Assembly: GCA_017466495.1 (NCBI GenBank)
Contig: JAFTUB010000099.1
Location: forward strand, 1 to 26,529
Reading direction: 5' to 3'
From: Clostridia bacterium
GTDB taxonomy: Bacteria > Bacillota > Clostridia > Oscillospirales > CAG-272
Length of the DNA stretch: 26,529 bases
Numbering within the stretch: position 1 is the stretch's first letter; each line of letters starts with the position of its first letter. Below the pieces are notes generated by a model. That model saw only the letters and a list, made by a program, of their open reading frames with translations. It did not search any database and was not told the origin of the DNA. Shown here piece after piece: positions 16,551 to 24,657 of the stretch. The position numbers and the translations under genes were made by a program.

Positions 16551-16579
16551 ATTATAGCATATTTTTCCGCGTTTGGCAA
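16551..16579 (-). promoter_or_regulatory. Promoter of the pflB-pflA operon
   Basis: On the minus strand, TTGCCA (16579-16574) and TATAAT (16556-16551) are spaced by 17 nt. The predicted start near 16544 is just ahead of the riboswitch aptamer, giving a ~150-nt leader. The interval 16394-16750 contains only this leader, the promoter and repeat copy B. Confidence 0.88.
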
Positions 16580-16599
16580 GCATATTTGCGAAATTTCTT

Positions 16600-16745
16600 T
16601 TTGGGGCTTTGCCCCAAACCCCACATAAGGGGGCTTTTTGAAAAAAGCCCCCTTATGAATCCCGCAAAAACTTCAAACAAGGGCGTTTTTAAAGTTTTTG
16701 CGGAGGGGTCCGGGGAGGAGCTTTTTTCAAAAAGCTCCTCCCCGG
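16600..16745. repeat. Modular hairpin repeat, copy B (two-armed)
   Basis: It begins with TTTGGGGC/GCCCCAAA (16600-16618). A hairpin follows at 16624-16657 (CATAAGGGGGC stem, TTTTTGAAAAAA tip), then central arms 16662-16673 (CCGCAAAAACTT) and 16692-16703 (AAGTTTTTGCGG). A right hairpin at 16710-16745 (CCGGGGAGGAGC stem, TTTTTTCAAAAA tip) ends the element. The right hairpin begins 6 nt after the HAD stop codon and may serve as its terminator. The left end is ~20 nt from the pflB -35 box. Confidence 0.85.
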
Positions 16746-16750
16746 TTCTC

Positions 16751-17395
16751 TTAAAATATCGGCGCACCCTCAAAACTGTGCAGATAGTGGTCGGCCGCCG
16801 CCCGGAGTTCATCGGCGAAGGACTCACCGGTGGGATCGTACACCCCAACGGTACAGAGTCCGGCCTTGGCCGCGGTCTCGATGGCGCAGAGGTTATCGTC
16901 AAAGAAGACGGCATCGGCAGCAGAAACGCCAAGCCGATCCAGCAGGGCAAGATAAATGGCGGGATCGGATTTCGGCATTCCAAAATCATCGCTGGAGCAG
17001 ATCTGTGTGAACAGGGGGGTAAGCCCCAGCCGTGCAAGGCAGGGATCCAGCATTTTGTGAGGGCTGGCGGTGAGGATACAGAGTTTTACGCCCTCAGCGT
17101 GCAGGCGGCGCAGGTATGCCTCCACCCCGGCTTTGGCGGGGATCTTGTCCCGATAGCAGGGGAGTGCGTAGGCATCCATCCGGGCGAACATCTCCTCGTG
17201 GGACATCTTCACCCCCAGCATATCCCGGAAATAATCGGCAGAGCCTCCGTCTCCCAGGGGGGTGATGATGCGAATAATATCATCGGGGTAGTCCACCCCC
17301 GATGCACGAAGAATGTTCAGCATTTTCTCCGACCAGTTGGGCATGGAATCCACCAGGGTGCCGTCAAAATCAAAGATACAAACTGCATGGGACAT
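16751..17395 (-). CDS. HAD superfamily phosphatase (HAD-IA, phosphoglycolate phosphatase-like)
   Basis: The 214-aa protein carries the four HAD motifs: FDFDGTLVDS (nucleophile Asp9, acid/base Asp11), ILTAS, the Lys of GMPKSDP, and FFDDN. A helical cap domain lies between motifs I and II. Such enzymes dephosphorylate small phosphorylated metabolites; the substrate cannot be told from sequence. The SD AAGGAGAG precedes the ATG at 17395. A terminator-like hairpin (17417-17443) sits between the intergenic region and this SD. Confidence 0.92.
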   Translation of the reverse strand: MSHAVCIFDFDGTLVDSMPNWSEKMLNILRASGVDYPDDIIRIITPLGDGGSADYFRDMLGVKMSHEEMFARMDAYALPCYRDKIPAKAGVEAYLRRLHAEGVKLCILTASPHKMLDPCLARLGLTPLFTQICSSDDFGMPKSDPAIYLALLDRLGVSAADAVFFDDNLCAIETAAKAGLCTVGVYDPTGESFADELRAAADHYLHSFEGAPIF

Positions 17396-17416
17396 ATCGG
17401 GTCTCTCCTTGAAGCC

Positions 17417-17443
17417 AAAAATTCCGCCGGGTGATCCCGGCGG
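17417..17443 (-). terminator. Terminator-like hairpin in the leader of the HAD gene
   Basis: A perfect 8-bp stem CCGCCGGG/CCCGGCGG (17436-17443 with 17424-17431) with a 4-nt loop is followed on the minus strand by AATTTTT. There is no upstream minus-strand gene to terminate, so it is either an attenuator or a 5' UTR stem. I could not place a good promoter for the HAD gene. Confidence 0.6.
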
Positions 17444-17560
17444 TGTATAGCATACCGCATTTTCTTGGCCGCACCATGGAAAAAGTGTGTCCCCATGGTA
17501 AATTTTCAGGAATTTTCCCCTTCATCCATGCTGTTTTTCCATTGAATTGTTGGAATAGGG

Positions 17561-17589
17561 TTGATTTTTTTCAAAGAATATGATACAAT
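17561..17589 (+). promoter_or_regulatory. Promoter of the fakB-like/fakA operon
   Basis: TTGATT at 17561-17566 and TACAAT at 17584-17589, with a 17-nt spacer, lie ~60 nt upstream of the start codon at 17648. They rule out an in-frame start at 17561. Confidence 0.82.
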
Positions 17590-17647
17590 ATACCAGCTTA
17601 TTATATATCTCCCACAAAATACAACTATCCGAAAAGGAACCGATACC

Positions 17648-18535
17648 ATGCAGAATTACGTGCTCAGCTGCTGTTCCACAGCAGACCTTTCCCACGAACA
17701 TTTCGCCTCCCGGGACATTCACTACATCTGTTTCCACTTCTATATGGACGGCGTGGAGTACAACGATGACCTGGGTAAGTCCATGCCCTTCGAGGATTTT
17801 TACGCCGCCATGCAGAACGGTGTCGACACCAAGACCGCCCAGGTCAGCGCCGGGGAATATGCCGAGTATTTTGAGCAGTTCCTGGCCGCGGGACAGGATG
17901 TGGTGCACGTCACCCTTTCCTCCGGCCTCTCGGGCACCCATATGTCGGCCCGCGCTGCTGTGAGTATTTTGGCTGAGAAATATCCCGAGCGCAAGATCTA
18001 TATTGTTGACTCCCTGGGCGCTTCTTCGGGCTACGGCCTGATCATGGACAAGCTGGCCGACCTGCGGGACAGCGGCATGGGTGCCGCCGAGCTGGCCGCA
18101 TGGGTTGAGGAAAACCGCCTCACCATGCATCACTGGTTCTTCTCCTCCGACCTGACCTTCTTCGTCAAGGGCGGCCGCGTCTCCAAGACTGCAGGTGCCA
18201 TCGGCGGAATTCTGGGCATCTGCCCGCTTCTGAACATGGACAACGAAGGCCACCTGATCCCCCGGGAAAAGGTACGCCCCAAGAAGCGCGTCATCAACCG
18301 CATTGTGGAGATGATGAAGGAACACGCCGAGGGCGGTCTTGACTACAGCGGCAAGTGCTACATCTGCCACTCCGCCTGCTATGACGACGCCCGCGCCGTG
18401 GCTGATCTGGTGGAAGCGGCCTTCCCCAACCTGAACGGTAAAGTGCTCATCAACAACATCGGTACCACCATCGGCAGCCACACCGGCCCCGGCACCGTTG
18501 CCCTCTTCTTCTGGGGCGACCGTCGGGTAGACTGA
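17648..18535 (+). CDS. DegV family fatty-acid-binding protein (FakB-like)
   Basis: DegV/FakB proteins bind a fatty acid in a buried tunnel and present it to the kinase FakA, giving acyl-phosphate for phospholipid synthesis. The 295-aa protein has the conserved SSGLSGTH (91-98), FVKGGRVSKTAGAIGGILGI, PLLNMDNEGHL and near the C-terminus IGSHTGPGTVALFFWGD, all family hallmarks contacting the carboxylate. The start at 17648 is preceded by AAAAGGAA and fits the promoter. The next gene is the kinase, 46 nt downstream, which supports the Fak role. The specific fatty acid bound is unknown. Confidence 0.93.
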   Translation: MQNYVLSCCSTADLSHEHFASRDIHYICFHFYMDGVEYNDDLGKSMPFEDFYAAMQNGVDTKTAQVSAGEYAEYFEQFLAAGQDVVHVTLSSGLSGTHMSARAAVSILAEKYPERKIYIVDSLGASSGYGLIMDKLADLRDSGMGAAELAAWVEENRLTMHHWFFSSDLTFFVKGGRVSKTAGAIGGILGICPLLNMDNEGHLIPREKVRPKKRVINRIVEMMKEHAEGGLDYSGKCYICHSACYDDARAVADLVEAAFPNLNGKVLINNIGTTIGSHTGPGTVALFFWGDRRVD

Positions 18536-18581
18536 TTGCCGGCGGAAGACCTTCATCTCATCCGAAACAAAGGGGACAGCT

Positions 18582-20297
18582 ATGCTCAAGAAAGACATTC
18601 CGGACAAGGACAAGGCAGTCGACGTGTCCGAAAAGGATAAATTTCTCGATGGAGAGATGTTTGCCAATATGGTGCGCGGAGGTGCGGCTCAGCTCCGCTC
18701 CAACGCCGAGGAGGTAAACAACCTCAACGTCTTCCCCGTGCCCGACGGCGACACCGGGGACAATATGCGCATGACCATGGAGGGCGGTGTGGCCGCCCTG
18801 GATCGGGTGCAGACCAACAATCTGGCCGATGCGGCCCAGAAGCTTTCCCAGGGAATGCTCCTGGGCGCCCGCGGCAACTCCGGCGTCATTCTCTCCCAGT
18901 TCTTCGCCGGTCTGACCCGGGGCTTTGCCAAGCATCGCCGGGCCAACGCCCAGGCGGTGGGCGCCGCACTTCAGGAGGGCGTCAAGCAGGCCTATGCCTC
19001 GGTCATCACCCCCACGGAGGGCACCATCCTCACCGTGGCCCGCGAGGCGGTGCAGTACGCCGTCTCCCGCATCAGCGAGGCCAGCACCATCACCAGCCTC
19101 ATCTCGGACCTGATCAAAGAAATGTACAACTCCCTGCAGCGCACCCCCGATCTGCTTCCCGCCCTGAAGGAAGCAGGCGTGGTGGACAGCGGCGGTGCAG
19201 GCCTGCTTTACATCATGCAGGGCTTTTACAAAATCCTCATTGGCGAGGAGATTGACGGGGGAAATGCCCGCATCGTTCAGCTCCAGCAGCCCGAGGTGGA
19301 CTTCTCGGCCTTTGGCCCCGACAGCGAAATGACCTACGGCTACTGCACCGAGCTCCTTCTTCAGCTGCTCAACAGCAAGACAGACCCCGAGGCATTCGAC
19401 GTCAAAACCGTTACTGAATACCTGCAGACGGTGGGCGACTCCATCGTTGCCTTCAAAACCGGCACCATCGTCAAGCTCCACGTGCACACCATGACCCCCG
19501 ATGCCGTGCTGCAGTTCTGCCGCCAGTACGGCGAGTTCCTCTCGGTGAAGATCGAGAACATGAGCGTTCAGCACAACCACACCGTCACCGCGGATCTGCC
19601 TGCCATGCAGGATTCCCCCACCGCCCGCGAGGTCAAGGACTTTGGCACCGTAGCGGTAGCTTCAGGTGACGGCATTCGCGCCCTCTTCCGCCAGCTGGGT
19701 GTTGACGAGGTGGTGTCCGGCGGTCAGACCCAGAACCCCTCCGCCCAGGACTTCCTTGCCGCCTTTGAACGGGTCAATGCCGAAAATATCTTCGTCTTTC
19801 CCAACAACGGCAACATCATCATGGCGGCCAAGCAGGCGGCACAGCTATACGAGAACGGCCATGTCCGGGTCATCGAGAGCAAGGACCTTGGCCAGGGCTA
19901 TGCGGCCATCTCCTCCCTCAACTTCGAGTCCGGGGATCCCGAGCAGATCGCGGCCACCCTCAGCGAGGCCATGACCATGGTTTCCACCGGCTGCATCTCC
20001 ACCTCCATCCGCCGCGCGGATCTGGGCGGCGTACACATCGAGTGCGGCGACCACATCGGCTTCGTAGGCAAGGAGATGCTGGTCTCCTGCCCCAACCGTC
20101 TTGACGCGGCCAAGCAGCTGCTGGAGAAAATGGGCATCGCCGACCTCTACCTCATCACCACCTTCGTGGGCAAGGACACCGATCCCGCCGAGGTGGAGGC
20201 CCTGTCCGCCTGGATTGCCGAGTGCTACCCCGATGTGGAATTCTACACCGTGGACGGCGGTCAGGAAGTTTACCCCTACATTTTTGTTACCGAATAA
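18582..20297 (+). CDS. fakA: DAK2-domain fatty acid kinase FakA-like protein
   Basis: The 571-aa protein has an N-terminal DhaL/DAK2 kinase domain with the metal/ATP motif NLNVFPVPDGDTGDNM (47-62; Asp55, Asp57, Asp60), LLGARGNSGVILSQ and later VDSGGAGLLYI. A middle domain and a C-terminal DegV-like domain (ENIFVFPNNGNIIMAAKQAA) follow. This three-part layout is that of FakA, which phosphorylates FakB-bound fatty acids. An AAAGGGG SD precedes the ATG at 18582. The gene is the second of a two-gene operon and ends at a 16-bp-stem terminator. Confidence 0.93.
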   Translation: MLKKDIPDKDKAVDVSEKDKFLDGEMFANMVRGGAAQLRSNAEEVNNLNVFPVPDGDTGDNMRMTMEGGVAALDRVQTNNLADAAQKLSQGMLLGARGNSGVILSQFFAGLTRGFAKHRRANAQAVGAALQEGVKQAYASVITPTEGTILTVAREAVQYAVSRISEASTITSLISDLIKEMYNSLQRTPDLLPALKEAGVVDSGGAGLLYIMQGFYKILIGEEIDGGNARIVQLQQPEVDFSAFGPDSEMTYGYCTELLLQLLNSKTDPEAFDVKTVTEYLQTVGDSIVAFKTGTIVKLHVHTMTPDAVLQFCRQYGEFLSVKIENMSVQHNHTVTADLPAMQDSPTAREVKDFGTVAVASGDGIRALFRQLGVDEVVSGGQTQNPSAQDFLAAFERVNAENIFVFPNNGNIIMAAKQAAQLYENGHVRVIESKDLGQGYAAISSLNFESGDPEQIAATLSEAMTMVSTGCISTSIRRADLGGVHIECGDHIGFVGKEMLVSCPNRLDAAKQLLEKMGIADLYLITTFVGKDTDPAEVEALSAWIAECYPDVEFYTVDGGQEVYPYIFVTE

Positions 20298-20313
20298 AGC
20301 AAATTGCGAAGTC

Positions 20314-20350
20314 AAAGCCGTGTGCATCGGTTCGATGCACACGGCTTTTT
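20314..20350 (+). terminator. Strong terminator after fakA
   Basis: A perfect 16-bp stem (20314-20329 with 20333-20348) with a 3-nt loop ends in a run of five T. It has an A-run on its left, so it may also stop the convergent minus-strand transcript ending at 20359. Confidence 0.95.
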
Positions 20351-20358
20351 GTTCTGCG

Positions 20359-21240
20359 TTATTTTGCCATGGAGAGCAGCTGCTCGCCGAGGTTGTGGAC
20401 AAAGCGGCACCAGTCAGAGCGGAGCTCTGCAGGGAAGCGGTGCGAACCGATCTCAAAGGAGAAATCCCCGGTATACCCGATCTCGGCCAGGGCGTGCATG
20501 GTGTCTGCCCAGTTGATGCTGCCCATGAAGGGCGGCAGATGGGTGTCCCCATCCCGATTGTTGTCGTTAATGTGCGTCGCCTTCAGCCGACTTCCCACCA
20601 TGCGGATAAACTCACCCACATGAATGCCGCTGACGTGGGCGTGGCCGGTGTCGATGCAGATGCCGACAGAGGGATCGTTGATGGTGTCCACCAGCTCGAT
20701 CAGCTCCTCAGGGTCGCCTCCGCAGTAACGACGGCGGCGGCCGCCGAAATCTACCATGTTCTCCACGGCAATGCCAATCCCCACCTTCTTCGCCGCCTCA
20801 ATGAAGGGGGCAAGGTAGCGCAGATTGGCCTCTCTCGCCTTTTTGCGATTGTACAGCGGATCATGGGGCAGGTTGGAGGGATGCATCACCATCCAGTCGG
20901 CTCCCAGCATTTTGGTGGCCTCGATGCAGCGATAGTTCATGGCCCAAACGAAGTCGGCATCGGCAAAGTTGGGGTCATCCCAGTTGCCGCCGCCCAGGGT
21001 CTGCCCGTGGGTCTGGCGAAAGGTGATGCCCAGGCGGTCGGCCAGGGCACGGGTCTCCTGCGTCCATTCCCGCCAGTTGTCCTCGCTGAGAGGACGGCCA
21101 TGGCAGCTGAAGGCCCAAAGGTGGCCGTCCACCGTGGTAAAGCCGGCTTCTCTGAGGGCGTTGAGGCTTTCTTCAATGGTATAATAACGATTCTTACCCG
21201 GCACGTTGCTCATCAGCCAGGTGGAGGTGGAAAGTGTCAT
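20359..21240 (-). CDS. Sugar phosphate isomerase/epimerase (xylose isomerase-like TIM barrel)
   Basis: The 293-aa protein is a member of the AP-endonuclease-2/xylose-isomerase-like TIM-barrel superfamily. It has the metal-ligand series VENM (Glu), CIDTGHAH (Asp, His), ATHINDNN (His) and FSFEIGS (Glu). These enzymes isomerise or epimerise sugars or related hydroxy-carbonyls; the particular substrate cannot be told. I chose the ATG at 21240 because AAAAGGAGAA lies just upstream and a consensus promoter at 21308-21336 precludes a longer protein. It is monocistronic. Confidence 0.9.
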   Translation of the reverse strand: MTLSTSTWLMSNVPGKNRYYTIEESLNALREAGFTTVDGHLWAFSCHGRPLSEDNWREWTQETRALADRLGITFRQTHGQTLGGGNWDDPNFADADFVWAMNYRCIEATKMLGADWMVMHPSNLPHDPLYNRKKAREANLRYLAPFIEAAKKVGIGIAVENMVDFGGRRRRYCGGDPEELIELVDTINDPSVGICIDTGHAHVSGIHVGEFIRMVGSRLKATHINDNNRDGDTHLPPFMGSINWADTMHALAEIGYTGDFSFEIGSHRFPAELRSDWCRFVHNLGEQLLSMAK

Positions 21241-21307
21241 AATACGATTCTCCTTTTGGTCAGCAGCGCGGCGGGAAATGCACGTACCCGCCGTTGAATT
21301 CGGATAT

Positions 21308-21336
21308 ATTATACCGAATATCCGGGGAGATGTCAA
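21308..21336 (-). promoter_or_regulatory. Consensus promoter of the isomerase/epimerase gene
   Basis: On the minus strand, TTGACA (21336-21331) and TATAAT (21313-21308) are spaced by 17 nt. The promoter lies immediately after the terminator of the upstream SLH gene. Confidence 0.92.
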
Positions 21337-21349
21337 TGCAATCTTCCGC

Positions 21350-21391
21350 AAAAACGTGCGGGATGCCGTGTCTTTCCACGGCATCCCGCAC
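21350..21391 (-). terminator. Terminator of the SLH protein gene
   Basis: A perfect 15-bp stem (21377-21391 with 21356-21370) with a 6-nt loop, then CG?-free spacing of one base and five T on the minus strand (21354-21350). It ends 15 nt after the SLH stop codon. Confidence 0.93.
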
Positions 21392-21405
21392 AGTCGGCCG
21401 TATAA

Positions 21406-23136
21406 TCAGCCGCTTATCTTTGCGCAAAATCTCGTCAGGATCGCAGCCACCTCTGCGCGGTTGGCGTCGCGGGTCATATCCATCATATCCGTGTCGATGT
21501 CGCTCAGCAGCCCCTTCTCCGCGGCCCAGCTCACGCTCTCCCGGGCCCAATCGCTGGAGAGGTACATTGCGGAGTAAACGCTCACCTCTTCGCTCCCCGC
21601 ATAGCGGTGAAGAATGGCCACCGCCTGCTCCCGGGTGAGGGCATTGTCGGGGTAGAACTTCCCATCACCGTAGCCCTCCACGATCTTCTTGGAGGCGGCC
21701 CATGCCACCGCGTCGGAATACCACTGTCCCTCAGGTACATCGGTAAAAGAGGCAGCTCTGGAAGAAGGCTCGCCGGCCATGCGCCAGAGCATGGTCACCA
21801 TCTGCGCCCGGGTCAGGGTCATGTCGGGGCTGAACACCGTATCTGCAGTTCCCCGCATGATGCCATTTTGGTACACATACTTCATGTCATCGTAGAACCA
21901 GTCGTCCTCGTCCACATCGGCAAAGGGATTATCCCACTTGAAGGTCACCTTGATGGACTGGCTTTCCCGGATATCCGAGAAGGTATAGGTCTCCGCGGCC
22001 TCCACCTGCCTGCCGTTTACCGTAACGGTATCAATCCGGAAGCCCGGATCGGGACGGACGGTGCAGATCACCTCGCCGCCCTCCTCCACCGCGGTCGTAC
22101 CGGCAGGAGAGATGGTTCCTCCGGCACCGGCCTCTGCCTTCACACGCAGGCCGCGCTCGCTGACCAGGGGCTCCACATTCTTGAAGGTATAGGCATCAAA
22201 GGAATACACGCCGTCATCGCTGGAGCCGTTGATATACCGGCGGCCGTTGGTGTTGAAGTATATCTTCCCATCGGGAGCCACGTCGCAGTCCTCAATCTCA
22301 AACAGACCGCAATATTTATCCGAAACAATGTAGAAAGCAAGATCGGGCGCGGTCAACCGATAGGAGGTCGCCTTGGACAGGTCATAGCCCAGGATAATGC
22401 TGTGGTTGATGGTCTCCACCACATGGTTTCCGGTGATGATCACCAGTACCATATCCCCTACCACACCAATGCCCTGGCCGAGCCATCCCGAAAAATTATA
22501 GCTCTTTCCATTGATGACGGGTGTGGTGGGATTCAGCGAATACTTGGGGGCCAGCTTGATCTCATCCGTGTCGGCATCCAGATCCAGCGTAGCGTAATGA
22601 AGATCGTAGCCCTGGCGGCACAGGAAGGTAATCACACTGCCCTCCACCGACTTCACCGACAGGCTTCCGGGGGAAACCGTATTGCTGCCCCGCTTGGTGG
22701 TGTATTCCCCGTGCAGCTTCAGCTTGGTGTCCTGCACCTCAAAAATCACCACACCGCCTCCATAGGTCAGCACGGTAAGGTATTCCACCTCGTCCACTGT
22801 CACCACATCCATGTCGTTGGCATGGCCCAGGCATTCAAAATACCCTCTTCCCGTGGCGGCATCCCGCATTTTTACGGTTTTGCCGCTCTCCCGGTCCACA
22901 CGGGTAATGGTGGCAATGCTGTTATCGCCGCCAACCTGCGCGGCGTAAATGTATTTCTCTCCCACCGCCATGCCCTGAGAGGAATAGGATCCGCTGCTCT
23001 CGGGGAGCTTGGCGATCTCGGTAAGGTCGCTGTCATTGTACTGCTTCAGCGCAGCCGAAGACGGAAAAGCCGCAGCAGCAGGCAGCGAAACCACACACAG
23101 CAAGAGGGCGAGAAAACGCAGAAAAGGCTTCTTCAT
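21406..23136 (-). CDS. Secreted SLH-domain surface protein
   Basis: The 576-aa protein has a Sec signal peptide (MKKPFLRFLALLLCVVSLPAA, cleavage probably after the AAA at ~21-23). Residues ~35-325 form a region of repeated beta-strand blocks (YIYAAQVGGDNSIATITRVD, LTVLTYGGGVVIFEVQD, GKIYFNTNGRRYI), probably a beta-propeller (inference). Residues ~330-400 resemble an InlB-B/'bacterial repeat' domain (GGTISPAGTTAVEEGGEV). Three C-terminal SLH motifs follow at ~403-455, ~462-513 and ~525-574 (FADVDEDDWFYDDMKYVY, FTDVPEGQWYSDAVAWAA, DWARESVSWAAEKGLL). SLH motifs bind pyruvylated secondary cell-wall polymers. The start at 23136 has GGAGA 7-8 nt upstream. The third SLH is divergent. Confidence 0.9.
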   Translation of the reverse strand: MKKPFLRFLALLLCVVSLPAAAAFPSSAALKQYNDSDLTEIAKLPESSGSYSSQGMAVGEKYIYAAQVGGDNSIATITRVDRESGKTVKMRDAATGRGYFECLGHANDMDVVTVDEVEYLTVLTYGGGVVIFEVQDTKLKLHGEYTTKRGSNTVSPGSLSVKSVEGSVITFLCRQGYDLHYATLDLDADTDEIKLAPKYSLNPTTPVINGKSYNFSGWLGQGIGVVGDMVLVIITGNHVVETINHSIILGYDLSKATSYRLTAPDLAFYIVSDKYCGLFEIEDCDVAPDGKIYFNTNGRRYINGSSDDGVYSFDAYTFKNVEPLVSERGLRVKAEAGAGGTISPAGTTAVEEGGEVICTVRPDPGFRIDTVTVNGRQVEAAETYTFSDIRESQSIKVTFKWDNPFADVDEDDWFYDDMKYVYQNGIMRGTADTVFSPDMTLTRAQMVTMLWRMAGEPSSRAASFTDVPEGQWYSDAVAWAASKKIVEGYGDGKFYPDNALTREQAVAILHRYAGSEEVSVYSAMYLSSDWARESVSWAAEKGLLSDIDTDMMDMTRDANRAEVAAILTRFCAKISG

Positions 23137-23165
23137 GGGGAAATCTCCTATCAAAACGGAATAAG

Positions 23166-23210
23166 AAAAACCGAACACCGCAGCATAGGCCACCCCCACT
23201 GCGGCTCCGG
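23166..23210 (-). terminator. Terminator-like hairpin in the leader of the SLH gene
   Basis: On the minus strand, CCGGAGCCGCAG (23210-23199) pairs with CTGCGG...TTCGG (23183-23171), leaving a 15-nt loop and a small internal loop. TTTTT follows (23170-23166). It lies between the promoter and the SD of the SLH gene, so it may attenuate transcription. A second stem GTGATCC/GGGTCAC precedes it. Confidence 0.65.
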
Positions 23211-23242
23211 AAACATCGTGACCCGCCTGGATCACTTTGACA

Positions 23243-23271
23243 ATTATAGCACAATCTCCGCTCAAAATCAA
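23243..23271 (-). promoter_or_regulatory. Promoter of the SLH protein gene
   Basis: On the minus strand, TTGATT (23271-23266) and TATAAT (23248-23243), with a 17-nt spacer, give a leader of about 100 nt before the ATG at 23136. Confidence 0.85.
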
Positions 23272-23313
23272 TATTTTTGCCCCCCAGGGGACAAAAATTT
23301 ACATCGCATACAC

Positions 23314-23351
23314 AAACGGGGAGCCGCGCAAATCTGCGCGGCTCCCCGTTT
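23314..23351 (-). terminator. Hairpin terminator after hemW
   Basis: A perfect 17-bp GC-rich stem (23314-23330 with 23335-23351) with a 4-nt loop lies 12 nt beyond the hemW stop. Its T-tract is short (TTT within the stem end), so efficiency is uncertain. Confidence 0.75.
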
Positions 23352-23363
23352 ATCGGGAACGCC

Positions 23364-24545
23364 TCAATTCTCCGCCCCGGCGTAATCCAGGGGCAGAACC
23401 GAGGAAAGGATGTAATTGCTGACATACATTCCCTTAGCGGTGAAGGCATAGCGGTCGCCGTCAAAGGTCACAAAGCCGTCGGGAATATAGGCTTTCAGCT
23501 TCTCTCCGCAGTAGGCATCCAGCGAACTGCCGAAGCGGTCCTCAAACTCAGCCGCGCTGACACCGTCCGACAGGCGCATCCCCAGCATCACGAACTCGCT
23601 CATGCGCTCATCTTCGGGAATCTCCCGGCGGTCTTCCCAAATGGTGTCGGCCTGACCCACCAGTTCCAGTCCGTCGATGTAAACCCCGATATCCCGCAGA
23701 GCCGAGAAGCGCTCGCCTCCGAAATCGCTGTGGGCGGCAACACCCAGGCCCAGGTACTCCCCGCACTGCCAATACTTGAGGTTGTGGCGACAGCGGAAAC
23801 CGGGACGGGAGAAATTGCTGATCTCATACTGCTTGTAGCCCCGGCTGGCCAGGTAGTCCACGCACTGCATATACATACTGTACTCGGTGTCCTCATCGGG
23901 CAAAAACAGCTCGTTCTGCATGGCATGGAAGGGTGTCCCCTCCTCGATCTTCAGCCCGTACACCGAAATGTGCTCAGGTCCCAGGAGGGAGGCCACATTC
24001 AGCGACTTGAGGAAGGAAGCCTCACTCTGACGGGGGATACCGTACATCAGATCCACATTGATGTTGTCAAAGCCCGCATCCCGCGCATCCGAGAAGGACT
24101 GCTCGAACTCCTCCCGGGAATGCACACGACCGAGCAGCGACAGCTCGCTGTCGTGTGCCGACTGCAGGCCCATGCTCAGACGGTTGACCCCCGCCCGGTG
24201 CAGCTTCCGCAGATCCCGCAGATCCACCGTAGCAGGGTTTGCCTCCACCGTGATCTCCACATCATCGGTCAGGGAGAAATTCCGCCACAGAGAATCAATC
24301 ACCCGGTGCAGCAGCTTCGGGGGCAGCACGGTGGGCGTTCCCCCGCCGATGAACACGCTGTCCACCTCGTATCCGCGGCAGGCAGATGCCCAGTCCTCCA
24401 TCTGCAGCTGAAGCGCAGAAACATACCGCTTCTGCTGCGCCTCATCCTCCGGTACAAAGGAGTAAAAATCACAGTAAGCGCACTTCGACGCGCAGAAAGG
24501 AATATGCACATACAAGCCCAGCGGCTTGTTATCCGCCTTTTTCAT
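23364..24545 (-). CDS. hemW: Radical SAM heme chaperone HemW
   Basis: HemW (formerly annotated as oxygen-independent coproporphyrinogen III oxidase-like) is a radical-SAM protein that binds heme and delivers it to target proteins. The 393-aa product has LYVHIPFCASKCAYCDFYSF (Cys18, Cys22, Cys25), FIGGGTPTVLP, VEANP, GLQSAHDSEL and VDLMYGIPRQ, all typical. It lacks the extra N-terminal extension of true HemN. I prefer the ATG at 24545, with GGTGG ~11 nt upstream, over the GTG at 24560, which has no SD. Its position directly downstream of lepA is the standard Firmicutes arrangement. Confidence 0.93.
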   Translation of the reverse strand: MKKADNKPLGLYVHIPFCASKCAYCDFYSFVPEDEAQQKRYVSALQLQMEDWASACRGYEVDSVFIGGGTPTVLPPKLLHRVIDSLWRNFSLTDDVEITVEANPATVDLRDLRKLHRAGVNRLSMGLQSAHDSELSLLGRVHSREEFEQSFSDARDAGFDNINVDLMYGIPRQSEASFLKSLNVASLLGPEHISVYGLKIEEGTPFHAMQNELFLPDEDTEYSMYMQCVDYLASRGYKQYEISNFSRPGFRCRHNLKYWQCGEYLGLGVAAHSDFGGERFSALRDIGVYIDGLELVGQADTIWEDRREIPEDERMSEFVMLGMRLSDGVSAAEFEDRFGSSLDAYCGEKLKAYIPDGFVTFDGDRYAFTAKGMYVSNYILSSVLPLDYAGAEN

Positions 24546-24580
24546 CGGAAGAATATCCACCTTTCACACAAAATTTCAGG

Positions 24581-24653
24581 AAGTTTTTGCGGGATCCTTA
24601 AGGGTGCTTTTTTCAAAAAGCACCCTTAAGCGGGGCCCGGGGCAGCGCCCCGC
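24581..24653. repeat. Modular hairpin repeat, copy C (half unit)
   Basis: AAGTTTTTGCGGGATC (from 24581) is followed by a hairpin at 24597-24630 (CTTAAGGGTGC stem, TTTTTTCAAAAA tip). A GCGGGG...CCCCGC hairpin at 24630-24653 completes it. It is the reverse complement of the left half of copy B (GGGGC-n-GCCCC, hairpin, ATCCCGCAAAAACTT). It fills the gap between lepA and hemW. Confidence 0.82.
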
Positions 24654-24657
24654 AACC

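Noticed and set aside
16421..17434. Plus-strand open frame across the pfl leader, repeat B and HAD gene
   Set aside because: It reads through a riboswitch, hairpin repeats and the antisense of a HAD phosphatase.
23137..23240. Cyclic di-GMP riboswitch before the SLH gene
   Set aside because: Considered because such switches control surface proteins, but the conserved GEMM blocks are not visible; only generic stems and a terminator are.
21607..23385. 592-codon plus-strand open frame opposite the SLH gene
   Set aside because: It overlaps the SLH coding region, its promoter and the hemW terminator, with no SD.
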